Origin: DASRDE01 sp035938175
Lineage (GTDB): Bacteria > Vulcanimicrobiota > Vulcanimicrobiia > Vulcanimicrobiales > Vulcanimicrobiaceae
Assembly: GCA_035938175.1 (NCBI GenBank)
Contig: DASZHD010000032.1
Span: 1-64,000, forward strand
Direction: 5' to 3'
DNA: 64,000 nucleotides
Shown here: positions 25,636 to 33,610 of the stretch, in pieces
How positions within the stretch are numbered: the stretch's first letter is position 1
Layout: every line of letters begins with the position of its first letter
Translations under genes and position numbers: made by a program
Notes under the pieces: generated by a model
Seen by the model: only the letters and a program-made list of their open reading frames with translations
The model's database searches: none
Told to the model about the DNA's origin: nothing

Positions 25636-26657
25636 TGCGATCTGCAATCTTGGTCGAGCCGAAGCGCGTGGAATTGCGCGACGTGCCGCTGCCTACGGCG
25701 CCGCCGGGCGGCATCGTCGTGCGCGTGCGTGCCGCGTTGACCGACGGCACCGACTTGAAGGCATACCGGCGCGGCCACCCGCAGATGCCGATGCCCACGC
25801 CGTTCGGGCATGAGTTTTCCGGCGACGTCGCTTCGGTGGGCGAAGGCGTCACGGCATTCAAGACGGGCGACGCGATCATGAGCGTCCATTCCGCGCCGTG
25901 CGGAACGTGTTTTTGGTGCTTGCAAGGACAAGAAGAACTCTGCGAGTCGGTGATGTCGACCAAGATTTTGGGCGCGTATGCCGAGTTCATCGAGGTTCCG
26001 GCGCACATCGTCGCGATCAATTGCTTCTTAAAGCCGGAATCGATGCCGTACGCGGCCGCGGCGTTTTTGGAACCGCTCTCCTGCGTCGTGCACTCGCTCG
26101 ATTATGCAGCGCTGCGCCCGCGATCGACCGTGGTCGTGATGGGCGACGGCGGATTCGGTATTCTGCACGCGATGCTGCTGCAACAGGGCGGACACCGCGC
26201 CGTGCTGTGCGGCCGCCGGCCGGAGCGCTTGCACTTGGCGCAGCGCGTAGGCATACGGCAGATCGTCGATGCCAAGCGGAACGGGGCCGCCGAGGCGATT
26301 CTCTCGTTGACGGAGGGGCGAGGCGCCGACGCGCTCGTGGAATGCACGGGCCGCCAAGATGTGTGGGAGTCCGCTCCGCAGTTCGTCCGAAGAGGCGGCG
26401 TGGTTTCGTTCTTCGGCGGATTACCCGGCACTGCGCGCGTTGCGTTCCTGGCATCCCGATTGCATTACGACGAGGTGCGCTTGATTAGTCCGTTTCATTT
26501 TACGCCGCGTGCCGTCCGGCGAGCGTACGACTTGCTCGCGTCCGGTGCGATCGATCCGCTTCCGCTGATCAGCGGCACGGTACCGCTGAGCGAAGTCCCC
26601 GCCGTCTTCGAGCGCTTGGACAACGGCGAAGGAATCAAATTCGCAATCGAACCATGA
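25635..26657 (+). CDS. MDR-family zinc dehydrogenase with altered catalytic Cys
   Basis: 340 aa from ATG 25635 (overlapping the thioesterase TGA by one base). MDR fold: PFGHEFSGDVASVGEGV (catalytic-site His-Glu), structural zinc Cys cluster HSAPCGTCFWCLQGQEELC, and Rossmann segment VVVMGDGGFGILHAMLL. The usual catalytic zinc Cys (GxCGTD) is replaced by ALTDGTD, so one ligand is missing or taken by Asp. Either chemistry is altered or it works with the next subunit. Substrate unknown (polyol, alcohol or threonine-dehydrogenase-like). Confidence 0.8.
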   Translation: MRSAILVEPKRVELRDVPLPTAPPGGIVVRVRAALTDGTDLKAYRRGHPQMPMPTPFGHEFSGDVASVGEGVTAFKTGDAIMSVHSAPCGTCFWCLQGQEELCESVMSTKILGAYAEFIEVPAHIVAINCFLKPESMPYAAAAFLEPLSCVVHSLDYAALRPRSTVVVMGDGGFGILHAMLLQQGGHRAVLCGRRPERLHLAQRVGIRQIVDAKRNGAAEAILSLTEGRGADALVECTGRQDVWESAPQFVRRGGVVSFFGGLPGTARVAFLASRLHYDEVRLISPFHFTPRAVRRAYDLLASGAIDPLPLISGTVPLSEVPAVFERLDNGEGIKFAIEP

Positions 26658-27661
26658 CGGAAAAAATGCGCGCGGCCGTGCTGTACGACGTGGAAGACAT
26701 TCGCATCGAGCAGCGATCGATACCGAATCCCGGTCCGGGCGAGCTGCTCGTGCAGACGCGCGCCAGCGGCATCTGCACGGGCGACGTCATGGCGTGGTAC
26801 GTACGGCGTAAGGCGCCGCTGGTTCTGGGGCACGAGCCGGCGGGCGTTGTCGTCGCAACGGGCGAAGGCGTTGCGGAGTTTTCGCCGGGAGATCGGGTTT
26901 TCGTGCATCATCATGCGCCGTGTTTCGATTGCCGGGCATGCGCGCGCGGCGATTACGTGCAGTGCGCAACGTGGCGGAAAACCTCGATCGATCCCGGCGG
27001 CTTGGCCGAGTTTTTCCGCGTGCCTGCCGCCAACGTTCGCGACACGCTGCGCCTTCCGAACGAGATGTCGTTTGTCGACGCATCGCTGATAGAACCGCTG
27101 GCGTGCGTAGTCAAGTCGCTGCGCCGCAGCGGCGTGCGCGAGGGCGATTCGCTGCATATCATCGGCTTAGGCGTTATGGGTTTGATGCATGCGCTGGTCG
27201 CGCTTGCACGCGGCGCGCGCGTTTCGGGCAGTGATTTCTTGGAAGAGCGGCGTACACGCGCCGCCCAGCTCGGCGTTGAAGCGGTGCATCCCGACAGCGG
27301 CTCTACGGGCGCGGACGTCGTTATTTGCGGACCCGGATCGCCGGAAGCGCTGCGCAACGCAATCGCCGCCGCGGCGCCCGGTGGAACGGTGGTGATGTTC
27401 ACTCCGCTGGAGCCGGGAATTCCCTTCACGTTCGATCCGAACGACTTGTATTTTCGCGACGTGAAGCTGGTTCCGAGCTATTCGTGCGGGCCGCCCGATA
27501 CGCGCGACGCGCTCGATTTGATTGCCCGCGGTGTGGTAACCGCCGATCGCCTTGGCGCGACTCTGTATCCGTTGGAAGAAGCGCCCCAAGCGTACGCGGC
27601 CTTGCGCAGCGCGCAGGTGATAAAACCGATCGTCACGTTCGAACCGTCGCTTTTTCAGTAG
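26654..27661 (+). CDS. MDR-family zinc alcohol/polyol dehydrogenase
   Basis: 335 aa, start overlapping the previous stop as ATGA. Has the catalytic Cys (RASGICTGDVMAW), GHEPAGVVVATGEGV, structural Cys set HAPCFDCRACARGDYVQC and Rossmann motif LHIIGLGVMGLMHALV. It is a paralogue of the gene before it, with ligands intact. The pair probably arose by tandem duplication and may form a heteromer. Cytosolic, NAD(P)-dependent oxidation of an alcohol is inferred from the family. Confidence 0.85.
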   Translation: MTEKMRAAVLYDVEDIRIEQRSIPNPGPGELLVQTRASGICTGDVMAWYVRRKAPLVLGHEPAGVVVATGEGVAEFSPGDRVFVHHHAPCFDCRACARGDYVQCATWRKTSIDPGGLAEFFRVPAANVRDTLRLPNEMSFVDASLIEPLACVVKSLRRSGVREGDSLHIIGLGVMGLMHALVALARGARVSGSDFLEERRTRAAQLGVEAVHPDSGSTGADVVICGPGSPEALRNAIAAAAPGGTVVMFTPLEPGIPFTFDPNDLYFRDVKLVPSYSCGPPDTRDALDLIARGVVTADRLGATLYPLEEAPQAYAALRSAQVIKPIVTFEPSLFQ

Positions 27662-27686
27662 ACGGGCGACGTAAAGCCCCTCGGGT

Positions 27687-29720
27687 TTAGCTGCCCTTGT
27701 CCGCACCCGCGTAGAAGATCCACTTTGCGAGCGCCTGAGGCGTCGTCGTGAGCGCGTTGGGGTCCCCGTAACTCAAATAGAGCTCGCTGTGCCGCATACG
27801 GTAATGGTATGCAAGCGAGACGTTCGTGCAGGTTCCGGTGCAGTTTCCGCCGCCGTTCGGAACAGGCGGCATGCCGATCACCTTGCGGAGCCCCAGCGAG
27901 AACGAGGAACCGGCATTCATTTGGTCGGTGTAGGCGAGTCCGTCAAACCATTGCACGTTTGCAGGACCCGACCGAAAGCGCTGCGCCGTATCGTTCAACG
28001 TCACACTGACGAATCCGTGACTTCCGGCTTGAATCGTCGAGGTACGCAGCCACGTATCGAGCCTGCCGTCACCATAGCGGCCGGTGTTGTACGTGATGGT
28101 CGTCGGAGTTGCCGTCGAACCGTGATACGGAAACGGTCCGGGATTGTTCGTTTGCAGTCCGCTATGGTACGTAAACGAGAATCCCGCGCTTTGCGAAATC
28201 GGTGAAAGAACCTGGCCGAAACGCCAATAATCCGAACCCGAAAGTATCTGAAAATCCAGGCCGCTCTTGGTTAGAACGTCGATGGTCAGCTGATTGTCGC
28301 TCTGATTGCTGCCTTGCGTCGCACCTTGATAGCGGTCGATAACCACCGACGCACCCGCCGAAAGAAGCTTGCTGTTTGGGCTAAAGTCGAGGATTTTCGA
28401 TGTGTAGATACCCCAGCCGGCAATTCCGGGATGGAAGACGAAGCCGTCGACCGGGTTGTAATAGTCCCCGACTTTTCGCGTCGCTGCGTAAAAGGCGAAC
28501 GTCTTACTGCTCCAACTCGCGCCGGCATCGTACCATTGCGCATCGCGTCCGTTTGCTACATTCGTTCCCGAATCGTGTCCGTAACTCAAAGCGTACGAAA
28601 CGTGAACCAGATCGTTGTAGCTGACTGATGCGTCGGTTACGTCATCCACGACGCTCGGCTCCGCAACGGCGACGCGCTGAAGCGAGCCGCGCCAGTGCGT
28701 GTCGGGACTGCTGTAGTCGATAACGCTTGCAAGATCCGTACGCCGGTCTCCCACCGCGTCGAAGGCCGCAGCCGATAGGACGCCTTGTTTGCCTTCGACG
28801 GCGTAGCCCTCGCGCGGGGTCGGAATCGACGGCGTATACAGCGGTTGGATCAGTGACGCGGTAACGTAGTAGCGCAGCTGATTGTAGAAGCTCGCCCCCT
28901 GCGTGAAGAACGGACGCACCTCGGAAAACGCGCGTTGTGTAACGGCCGGCGCAATCGTTTGCTGATCGAGTTCCACGTTGGAAAAGTCGGGATGAAACGT
29001 CGCGTAAAATGAAGACGTTGCCGTGAGGGGGACGGAAATGTCGGCACCGCTGCGCGACGTGGAACCGCCTGCCGTGCCGGATGCTGCCGTAGCTAACCCG
29101 TACAGCGCGATACGCGGTGCAGGATGCGCAATCGCCGGAACCGCGGCGAGCGTTATCGTTCCCGCGCGGGACAGATCGTCGGCAGACGTTTGTGCTGCGT
29201 CGTAAGACCAGACCTGCTGTTCGCCCGTAGCGTGAATGTAGCGCACGAATTGCGCCTTCCACGCGCCGCCGTGCGCGCCGTGCATAATCTTTATCGGAAT
29301 CTTCATCGTTGCCGTATAGCCGCCCGAATGAATTTCGCCGTGCGATTCCCATGCCGGCTGATACGTTGCATTTTCGGACGAGGATTCGTAGTGCGTGCCG
29401 TTCGGCGTAACTTCGAATTGGTAGGAATACCCGCCCGCGCCGTTCGGCCAAAGGTCCACCCAGACGGCGTCGTCGTTGCCTTGTCCCACGTCATCGCTGT
29501 GCGCCGAAGCGGCGATCGCCTCGCGCTGCATTGCGTCGAAGCGCACATAGATGTACGTTCCGTCGGTGGCGACGTATACGGCGGTCGGCTCGCTCGCGAC
29601 GCGCCGCTGAATGACGTCCCAACGCAGGCGCAGCGCGGTGGCTTTCGCCCACGCCGACGGCGAGGCGGCGGGGTTGAGCAACGGCGCATACTGATTGACG
29701 GCAACAGCAGAACTAACCAT
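27687..29720 (-). CDS. DUF5916-type protein with CBM9-like N-terminal domain
   Basis: 677 aa from ATG 29720 (GTG 29729 is the alternative and lies closer to AAGGA). The N-terminal ~200 residues look like a carbohydrate-binding module 9/DOMON-like domain (SEPTAVYVATDGTYIYVRFD, DDAVWVDLWPNG, YQFEVTPNGTHYESSS). The rest is rich in alternating hydrophobic beta strands ending in an aromatic-type tail, as in DUF5916 proteins predicted to form an outer-membrane beta-barrel. Unlike relatives, only a very short hydrophobic N-terminus (LMVSSAVAV) is seen, so the signal peptide may be truncated or the start may be mis-set. Function unknown. Convergent with the dehydrogenase. Confidence 0.7.
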   Translation of the reverse strand: MVSSAVAVNQYAPLLNPAASPSAWAKATALRLRWDVIQRRVASEPTAVYVATDGTYIYVRFDAMQREAIAASAHSDDVGQGNDDAVWVDLWPNGAGGYSYQFEVTPNGTHYESSSENATYQPAWESHGEIHSGGYTATMKIPIKIMHGAHGGAWKAQFVRYIHATGEQQVWSYDAAQTSADDLSRAGTITLAAVPAIAHPAPRIALYGLATAASGTAGGSTSRSGADISVPLTATSSFYATFHPDFSNVELDQQTIAPAVTQRAFSEVRPFFTQGASFYNQLRYYVTASLIQPLYTPSIPTPREGYAVEGKQGVLSAAAFDAVGDRRTDLASVIDYSSPDTHWRGSLQRVAVAEPSVVDDVTDASVSYNDLVHVSYALSYGHDSGTNVANGRDAQWYDAGASWSSKTFAFYAATRKVGDYYNPVDGFVFHPGIAGWGIYTSKILDFSPNSKLLSAGASVVIDRYQGATQGSNQSDNQLTIDVLTKSGLDFQILSGSDYWRFGQVLSPISQSAGFSFTYHSGLQTNNPGPFPYHGSTATPTTITYNTGRYGDGRLDTWLRTSTIQAGSHGFVSVTLNDTAQRFRSGPANVQWFDGLAYTDQMNAGSSFSLGLRKVIGMPPVPNGGGNCTGTCTNVSLAYHYRMRHSELYLSYGDPNALTTTPQALAKWIFYAGADKGS

Positions 29721-29762
29721 GAGATTCACGGTTCCTTTTCGGAGAGCGGTTTTGTAGTGCGG

Positions 29763-31418
29763 CTAGGTGCCGCTGATGCGATGCGTTACGATTGCGCCGT
29801 TCGGGAGTTTGAAGGTCACCGCGTTCGAGTGAAACGAGACGAATTCTCCGGCGTCGCGATAACCGCGCCGCGCCGGGTCGTAGATGATCGCGCACCGCAT
29901 GTGGCCGCGGCTCATGCCGCCTCCGAAGAGCAGCACGCTGCCGTTGTCGATGAGCAGCGCCGTGGCGAAAACGCGGCCGGCACCGTCAGCGGTAATGGTG
30001 GATCGCCCCGTGCGCGGATCGTATATCTCGGTCGTCGCAACGTATTTTCCGGGTACGCGCTCACCCGACGCGACCAAGATGCGGCCGTTTGGCAGGAGCG
30101 TCGCGCTGTGTCCGGCTCTCGCCGACCTGAGCGGCGGCAGCACACAAAAGCTTCGCGACTTGGCGTCGTACAGTTCGGCTTGATTGGTTGCGCCGTGGTC
30201 CGTCATGCCGCCCAGAACGAGGACGTTTCCATTTGGAAGCAGCGTCGCGGACGACGACCAGCGCGCAACGTGCATCGGGATGAGCGCGATGATTCGCCCG
30301 CTGCGATCCAACAGCTGTGCACTTCCCACCGCGCTTCCGGCGCGCTCGCCGCCGATTGCCAGACGATCGCCGCCGCGCAAATCGACGGCAGCGTAATTGT
30401 GAATCGCGGGGGCGCCGACGAACGCGGGTGCGGCAATCGCGCAAGCCAGGAATAGGGCGCACGTCGCCAACGCGAATGCGCCGGCCGGAACGCGTGCAGG
30501 ACGCTGCTCGCGGGCCGATAGCAAGTTGTTCATTCGCGCGACCGTATGGTGGCCGCTGAAGAAGGCACTCAGCAGAGCCGGCAGCGGCGAATCAGGTGTG
30601 GACGTCGCGACTTTCCAAAGCGTCGTTGCGTAACGGACGCGTTTGCCGGTGCGCGCAACGACCGCTTCGTCGCAGGCCATCTCGCGTTCAATCGCAGCGC
30701 GGTGCGCGATGTACCGGAGAAACGGATTGAACCAGAACACGCACACGCAAACCGACTGCAGCAGCGACGTTACGTCGTCAAAGCGCCGGAGATGCTCGAG
30801 CTCGTGAAGCACGACTTGCTCGACGTCCGCAGTGCCGTCTAGGCGTAGAACACTGCTGGGCAATACGATCGCGGGCTTTCGGTACCCCAGCGCAACGGGA
30901 ACGGAAAACGCGTCCGCATTCAGAACGGCTACGTCGCCTCGCGGCGTACTGCGAACCCCGACGAGTCTGGCGCGCATGCGAACCTGCCGAAGTTTCAGCA
31001 CGCCCAGGACGATTCGAAGCACGCTGAACGCCGCGCCCGCGAGCCATACGCACAATGCGATCGCGGCGTAGTTCAGGCCGGCTGCGTCGACCGGGGGCGT
31101 AACATGTGCGGGGACGGCAACGATGCCGGCGTGTATTTCAACATGCTGCCGGAGCGCGACGGGAACGGAATGCGATTGCGCGTCGAGGGCGACCGCCGGC
31201 GTCTGTACGAGAGCGTGGTAGCCGCCGGCAAAAAACGCCGGAACGGCGAGAGACACCGCGATGAGCGAGGCGATCCACAACGTGAAGCGCGCATTCGCGC
31301 TATGCTGCAGCCGCAACGCGCGGATCGTTCCACACGTGGACGCTATGGCAATCAATCCGGCAATCAGCCCCGCGCCCAATGCACCGGTTGCGAGGTTCAA
31401 AACTTGCGAGCTCGTCAT
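29763..31418 (-). CDS. BlaR1/MecR1-like M56 peptidase fused to kelch-type propeller
   Basis: 551 aa. Residues 1-335 match the M56 antirepressor membrane protease: hydrophobic helices near 12-30, 45-66, 118-142 and 313-333, the zinc motif HELEH at 205-209 and CDEAV near 249. In BlaR1/MecR1 the C-terminal part is an extracellular penicillin-binding sensor; here it is replaced by ~210 residues of kelch/galactose-oxidase-like repeats (ATLLPNGNVLVLGGM, SATLLPNGRILVASGE, ATALLIDNGSVLLFGG). The sensor domain is thus a propeller and the inducer is unknown. The ATG overlaps the blaI stop codon, so it is co-translated with the repressor it should cleave. Confidence 0.85.
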   Translation of the reverse strand: MTSSQVLNLATGALGAGLIAGLIAIASTCGTIRALRLQHSANARFTLWIASLIAVSLAVPAFFAGGYHALVQTPAVALDAQSHSVPVALRQHVEIHAGIVAVPAHVTPPVDAAGLNYAAIALCVWLAGAAFSVLRIVLGVLKLRQVRMRARLVGVRSTPRGDVAVLNADAFSVPVALGYRKPAIVLPSSVLRLDGTADVEQVVLHELEHLRRFDDVTSLLQSVCVCVFWFNPFLRYIAHRAAIEREMACDEAVVARTGKRVRYATTLWKVATSTPDSPLPALLSAFFSGHHTVARMNNLLSAREQRPARVPAGAFALATCALFLACAIAAPAFVGAPAIHNYAAVDLRGGDRLAIGGERAGSAVGSAQLLDRSGRIIALIPMHVARWSSSATLLPNGNVLVLGGMTDHGATNQAELYDAKSRSFCVLPPLRSARAGHSATLLPNGRILVASGERVPGKYVATTEIYDPRTGRSTITADGAGRVFATALLIDNGSVLLFGGGMSRGHMRCAIIYDPARRGYRDAGEFVSFHSNAVTFKLPNGAIVTHRISGT

Positions 31419-31795
31419 TCGTCGGTCGCTTTTTCCAGCAGTTCTTGGATTCGTTTACGTTCGGCGGGGGAAATGTATTCGGCATCCAGGAGTTTGATTA
31501 CGAGATCTTGCGCCGAGCCGTTGAAGAAACGCTGCACGACGTTTTCCAATACGTTGCCCTGCACCGCATCCTCGGCAATGAGGGCGCGATAGATGAACGT
31601 ACGCCCATCGGCGCGGTGACTAACGTAGCCTTTGCGCTCCAACACTCCCAATGTGGTCATGACGGTATTACGAGCGAGCCTTGGGCTAGGGATCGAATCG
31701 ACGATCTCCAGATTCGTCGATTCGCCCCGCGACCACAGTACTCGCATGATGCGCAGTTCCGCTTCCGTGAGCGTAGGGCTGGACTTTCGCGCCAT
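31415..31795 (-). CDS. blaI: BlaI/MecI-family transcriptional repressor
   Basis: 126 aa winged-helix protein: LTEAELRIMRVLWSRGEST, then the recognition helix ARNTVMTTLGVLERKGYVSH, and a C-terminal dimerisation helix. In this family the repressor is inactivated by proteolysis triggered by the M56 sensor, here the next gene in the operon. A palindrome between this gene and the divergent one at 31839 is the expected operator, so it likely represses both its own operon and the divergent gene. Confidence 0.92.
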   Translation of the reverse strand: MARKSSPTLTEAELRIMRVLWSRGESTNLEIVDSIPSPRLARNTVMTTLGVLERKGYVSHRADGRTFIYRALIAEDAVQGNVLENVVQRFFNGSAQDLVIKLLDAEYISPAERKRIQELLEKATDE

Positions 31796-31803
31796 TGGCC
31801 TAT

Positions 31804-31827
31804 TATAGTAGTACTATAAATATAGTC
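31804..31827. promoter_or_regulatory. Palindromic operator for the BlaI-type repressor
   Basis: TATAGTA-G-TACTATA (31804-31818), a perfect 7+7 dyad, followed by a third half-site TATAGTC (31821-31827) that forms an overlapping dyad with the second arm. It sits in the 43-bp divergent intergenic region and contains -10-like TATA hexamers in both directions, so bound repressor would block both promoters. Confidence 0.65.
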
Positions 31828-31838
31828 AAGGGGACGCG

Positions 31839-33356
31839 ATGCGAAATCACGGCAAAATTGTACTCTCGGCCGCCGTAGCGGCATTGTTGTGTTGTCCGCT
31901 CCGGGCGCACGCCGACGGGGCGGCGGCACCGGACATGGTCCGCCACTCGATCGACGCCATGTGCGGACGAGCGTGCCTGCAAGCACTCAACTCTGTAGAA
32001 TACACCGCGGTCGGATTTCGCGACATGGTCGAGCAATCGGTCCGTCCCACCGGCCCGTATTTTCTGGACTACGAGACGGTGCACGTCATTCGCGACTATT
32101 CGCGCCATCGCACGCGCGCCGACGAATCGCATTTAGCGTACGGCGCCGATAAGTGGTGGCTGCAGCAAACCGCGCCTTCCACCGACACGTACGTCATTAA
32201 CGACGACGTCGCGGCAACGCTGAAGGACGGCGCGTACCGGTATGCGGGCGGATATTTTCTCGCATTCGACGACGACCAATACGGCTTTTCTCCCGAGCGC
32301 GTGCTGCTGGCCGCCGCGGCGGCACCGGATCTGCGCCAACTACCGGACGAGGCGTTGCACGGCTTCATGCATCACGTCGTCGGCTATACGTGGCGCGATG
32401 CACGCGCAAAGCTGTACCTGAATCCGTTCACCGGTTTGCCGACGATGGTGCAATTTACGCGTGCGTACCCGTATCACACGTTCTTGAACACGTGGGGCGA
32501 CGTTACGACGCGCATCACCTACGAAGGGTGGAACCTGGAGCAAGGCGGCTTGCGCTATCCGCGTCAATGGAATTACCAACGCGAGAATCTGCCCGACATG
32601 ACGCTGGTGCTCACCCAGCTGCAGTTCAATCCGCAGCTTTCGGATGCTGCACTGACGCTGCCGGCCGATGTGTACGCCAAGTATCACAACCGCTTGCGCG
32701 CAACCGACGACGTTCCGCTGGGGGCTTCGGGGTCGGGGCCGCCGCAAGAGCTTGCTCCCGGAGTCGTTCAAGTTTCCGGCGGTTGGAATGTGACGTACGT
32801 CAAGCAAGACGACGGCGTCATCGTCATCGAAGCGCCGTGGTCGCCTCCGTATTCGAAGCGGGCTTTCGCCGCGGCGCGAGCGCGATTCGGTTTGCCGGTG
32901 AAAGCCGTGATTACGACGTCGGACTCATGGCCGCATATCGCCGGCGTGCGTCAAGCGGTTGCCGAAGGCATTCCCGTGTACGCGCTGGATCTGAACTTGC
33001 CGATACTGCGGCGCCTTGTCGCGGCGCCGCACACGATTCGTCCAGACGATCTTGCGCGCAACCGGCGTTCGCCGCATTTCGTCACCGTGTCGCAGCGTGT
33101 GGCGATCGGAACGGGACCGAATCGCATCGAGATCGTTCCGTACCGTGAAGAGACCGCCGAGCGTCAGATGATGGTCTATTTTCCGGGACATAAGTTACTC
33201 TACACCAGCGACCTTTTTTCACCGGACAGCGACGGTTCGTGGTTTACGCCGGAGTATGCGCATGAGGCGCTCGATGCAATCCGGCGCGAGCGTTTGGACG
33301 TGCAAACGATCTTCGGAATGCATTACGGCCCGACGCCGTTCACGCAGTTGCATTAG
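31839..33356 (+). CDS. Secreted MBL-like protein with degenerate metal site
   Basis: 505 aa with signal peptide (KIVLSAAVAALLCCPLRAHA) and AAGGGG before the ATG. The C-terminal ~240 residues resemble the metallo-beta-lactamase fold (VVQVSGGWNVTYVKQDDGVIVIEAP; AVITTSDSWPHIAGVRQAV; PGHKLLYTSDLF; FGMHYGPTPF). The HxHxDH signature is reduced to SDSWPH, so only the last His and the Asp in TSDL remain and hydrolytic activity is doubtful. The N-terminal ~250 residues are a separate domain of unknown fold. Divergent from blaI and likely controlled by it. Confidence 0.75.
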   Translation: MRNHGKIVLSAAVAALLCCPLRAHADGAAAPDMVRHSIDAMCGRACLQALNSVEYTAVGFRDMVEQSVRPTGPYFLDYETVHVIRDYSRHRTRADESHLAYGADKWWLQQTAPSTDTYVINDDVAATLKDGAYRYAGGYFLAFDDDQYGFSPERVLLAAAAAPDLRQLPDEALHGFMHHVVGYTWRDARAKLYLNPFTGLPTMVQFTRAYPYHTFLNTWGDVTTRITYEGWNLEQGGLRYPRQWNYQRENLPDMTLVLTQLQFNPQLSDAALTLPADVYAKYHNRLRATDDVPLGASGSGPPQELAPGVVQVSGGWNVTYVKQDDGVIVIEAPWSPPYSKRAFAAARARFGLPVKAVITTSDSWPHIAGVRQAVAEGIPVYALDLNLPILRRLVAAPHTIRPDDLARNRRSPHFVTVSQRVAIGTGPNRIEIVPYREETAERQMMVYFPGHKLLYTSDLFSPDSDGSWFTPEYAHEALDAIRRERLDVQTIFGMHYGPTPFTQLH

Positions 33357-33365
33357 CGCAAAAAA

Positions 33366-33387
33366 AGGCACGCAATCTTGCGTGCCT
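33366..33387. terminator. Intrinsic terminator-like hairpin
   Basis: 9-bp stem AGGCACGCA/TGCGTGCCT with a 4-nt loop, beginning 10 nt after the stop of the MBL-like gene. A run of A precedes it, so the U-tract exists only for leftward transcription. Confidence 0.5.
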
Positions 33388-33398
33388 AGCGCCAACGC

Positions 33399-33420
33399 GG
33401 GGGTTCAATGGTCAACCCCC
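33399..33420. repeat. Second hairpin (GGGGGTT/AACCCCC)
   Basis: 7-bp G/C-rich inverted repeat with 8-nt loop just downstream of the terminator-like hairpin. Probably part of the same transcript-end structure; no T-run follows. Confidence 0.4.
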
Positions 33421-33610
33421 ACGCGAGTGTACCAGATTGGGTTGTTCCAGAGGACAAGCAAGCATTCGAATTGATTTAGGCGGCCGGGGGCTCGGCACCG
33501 CTGCGTGGCTCGGCTGCGGCTTTTTCGCCGCGGCCCCTTGGAGTGGCGGTTGCGCGGCGCACCCGCCGGCGCAGTCTTTTCTTAAGATCGGGCTGTTAGA
33601 ATTACGAATC

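Noticed and set aside
29124..30455. 443-codon plus-strand ORF
   Set aside because: Antisense to DUF5916 and M56 genes, both supported by domains.
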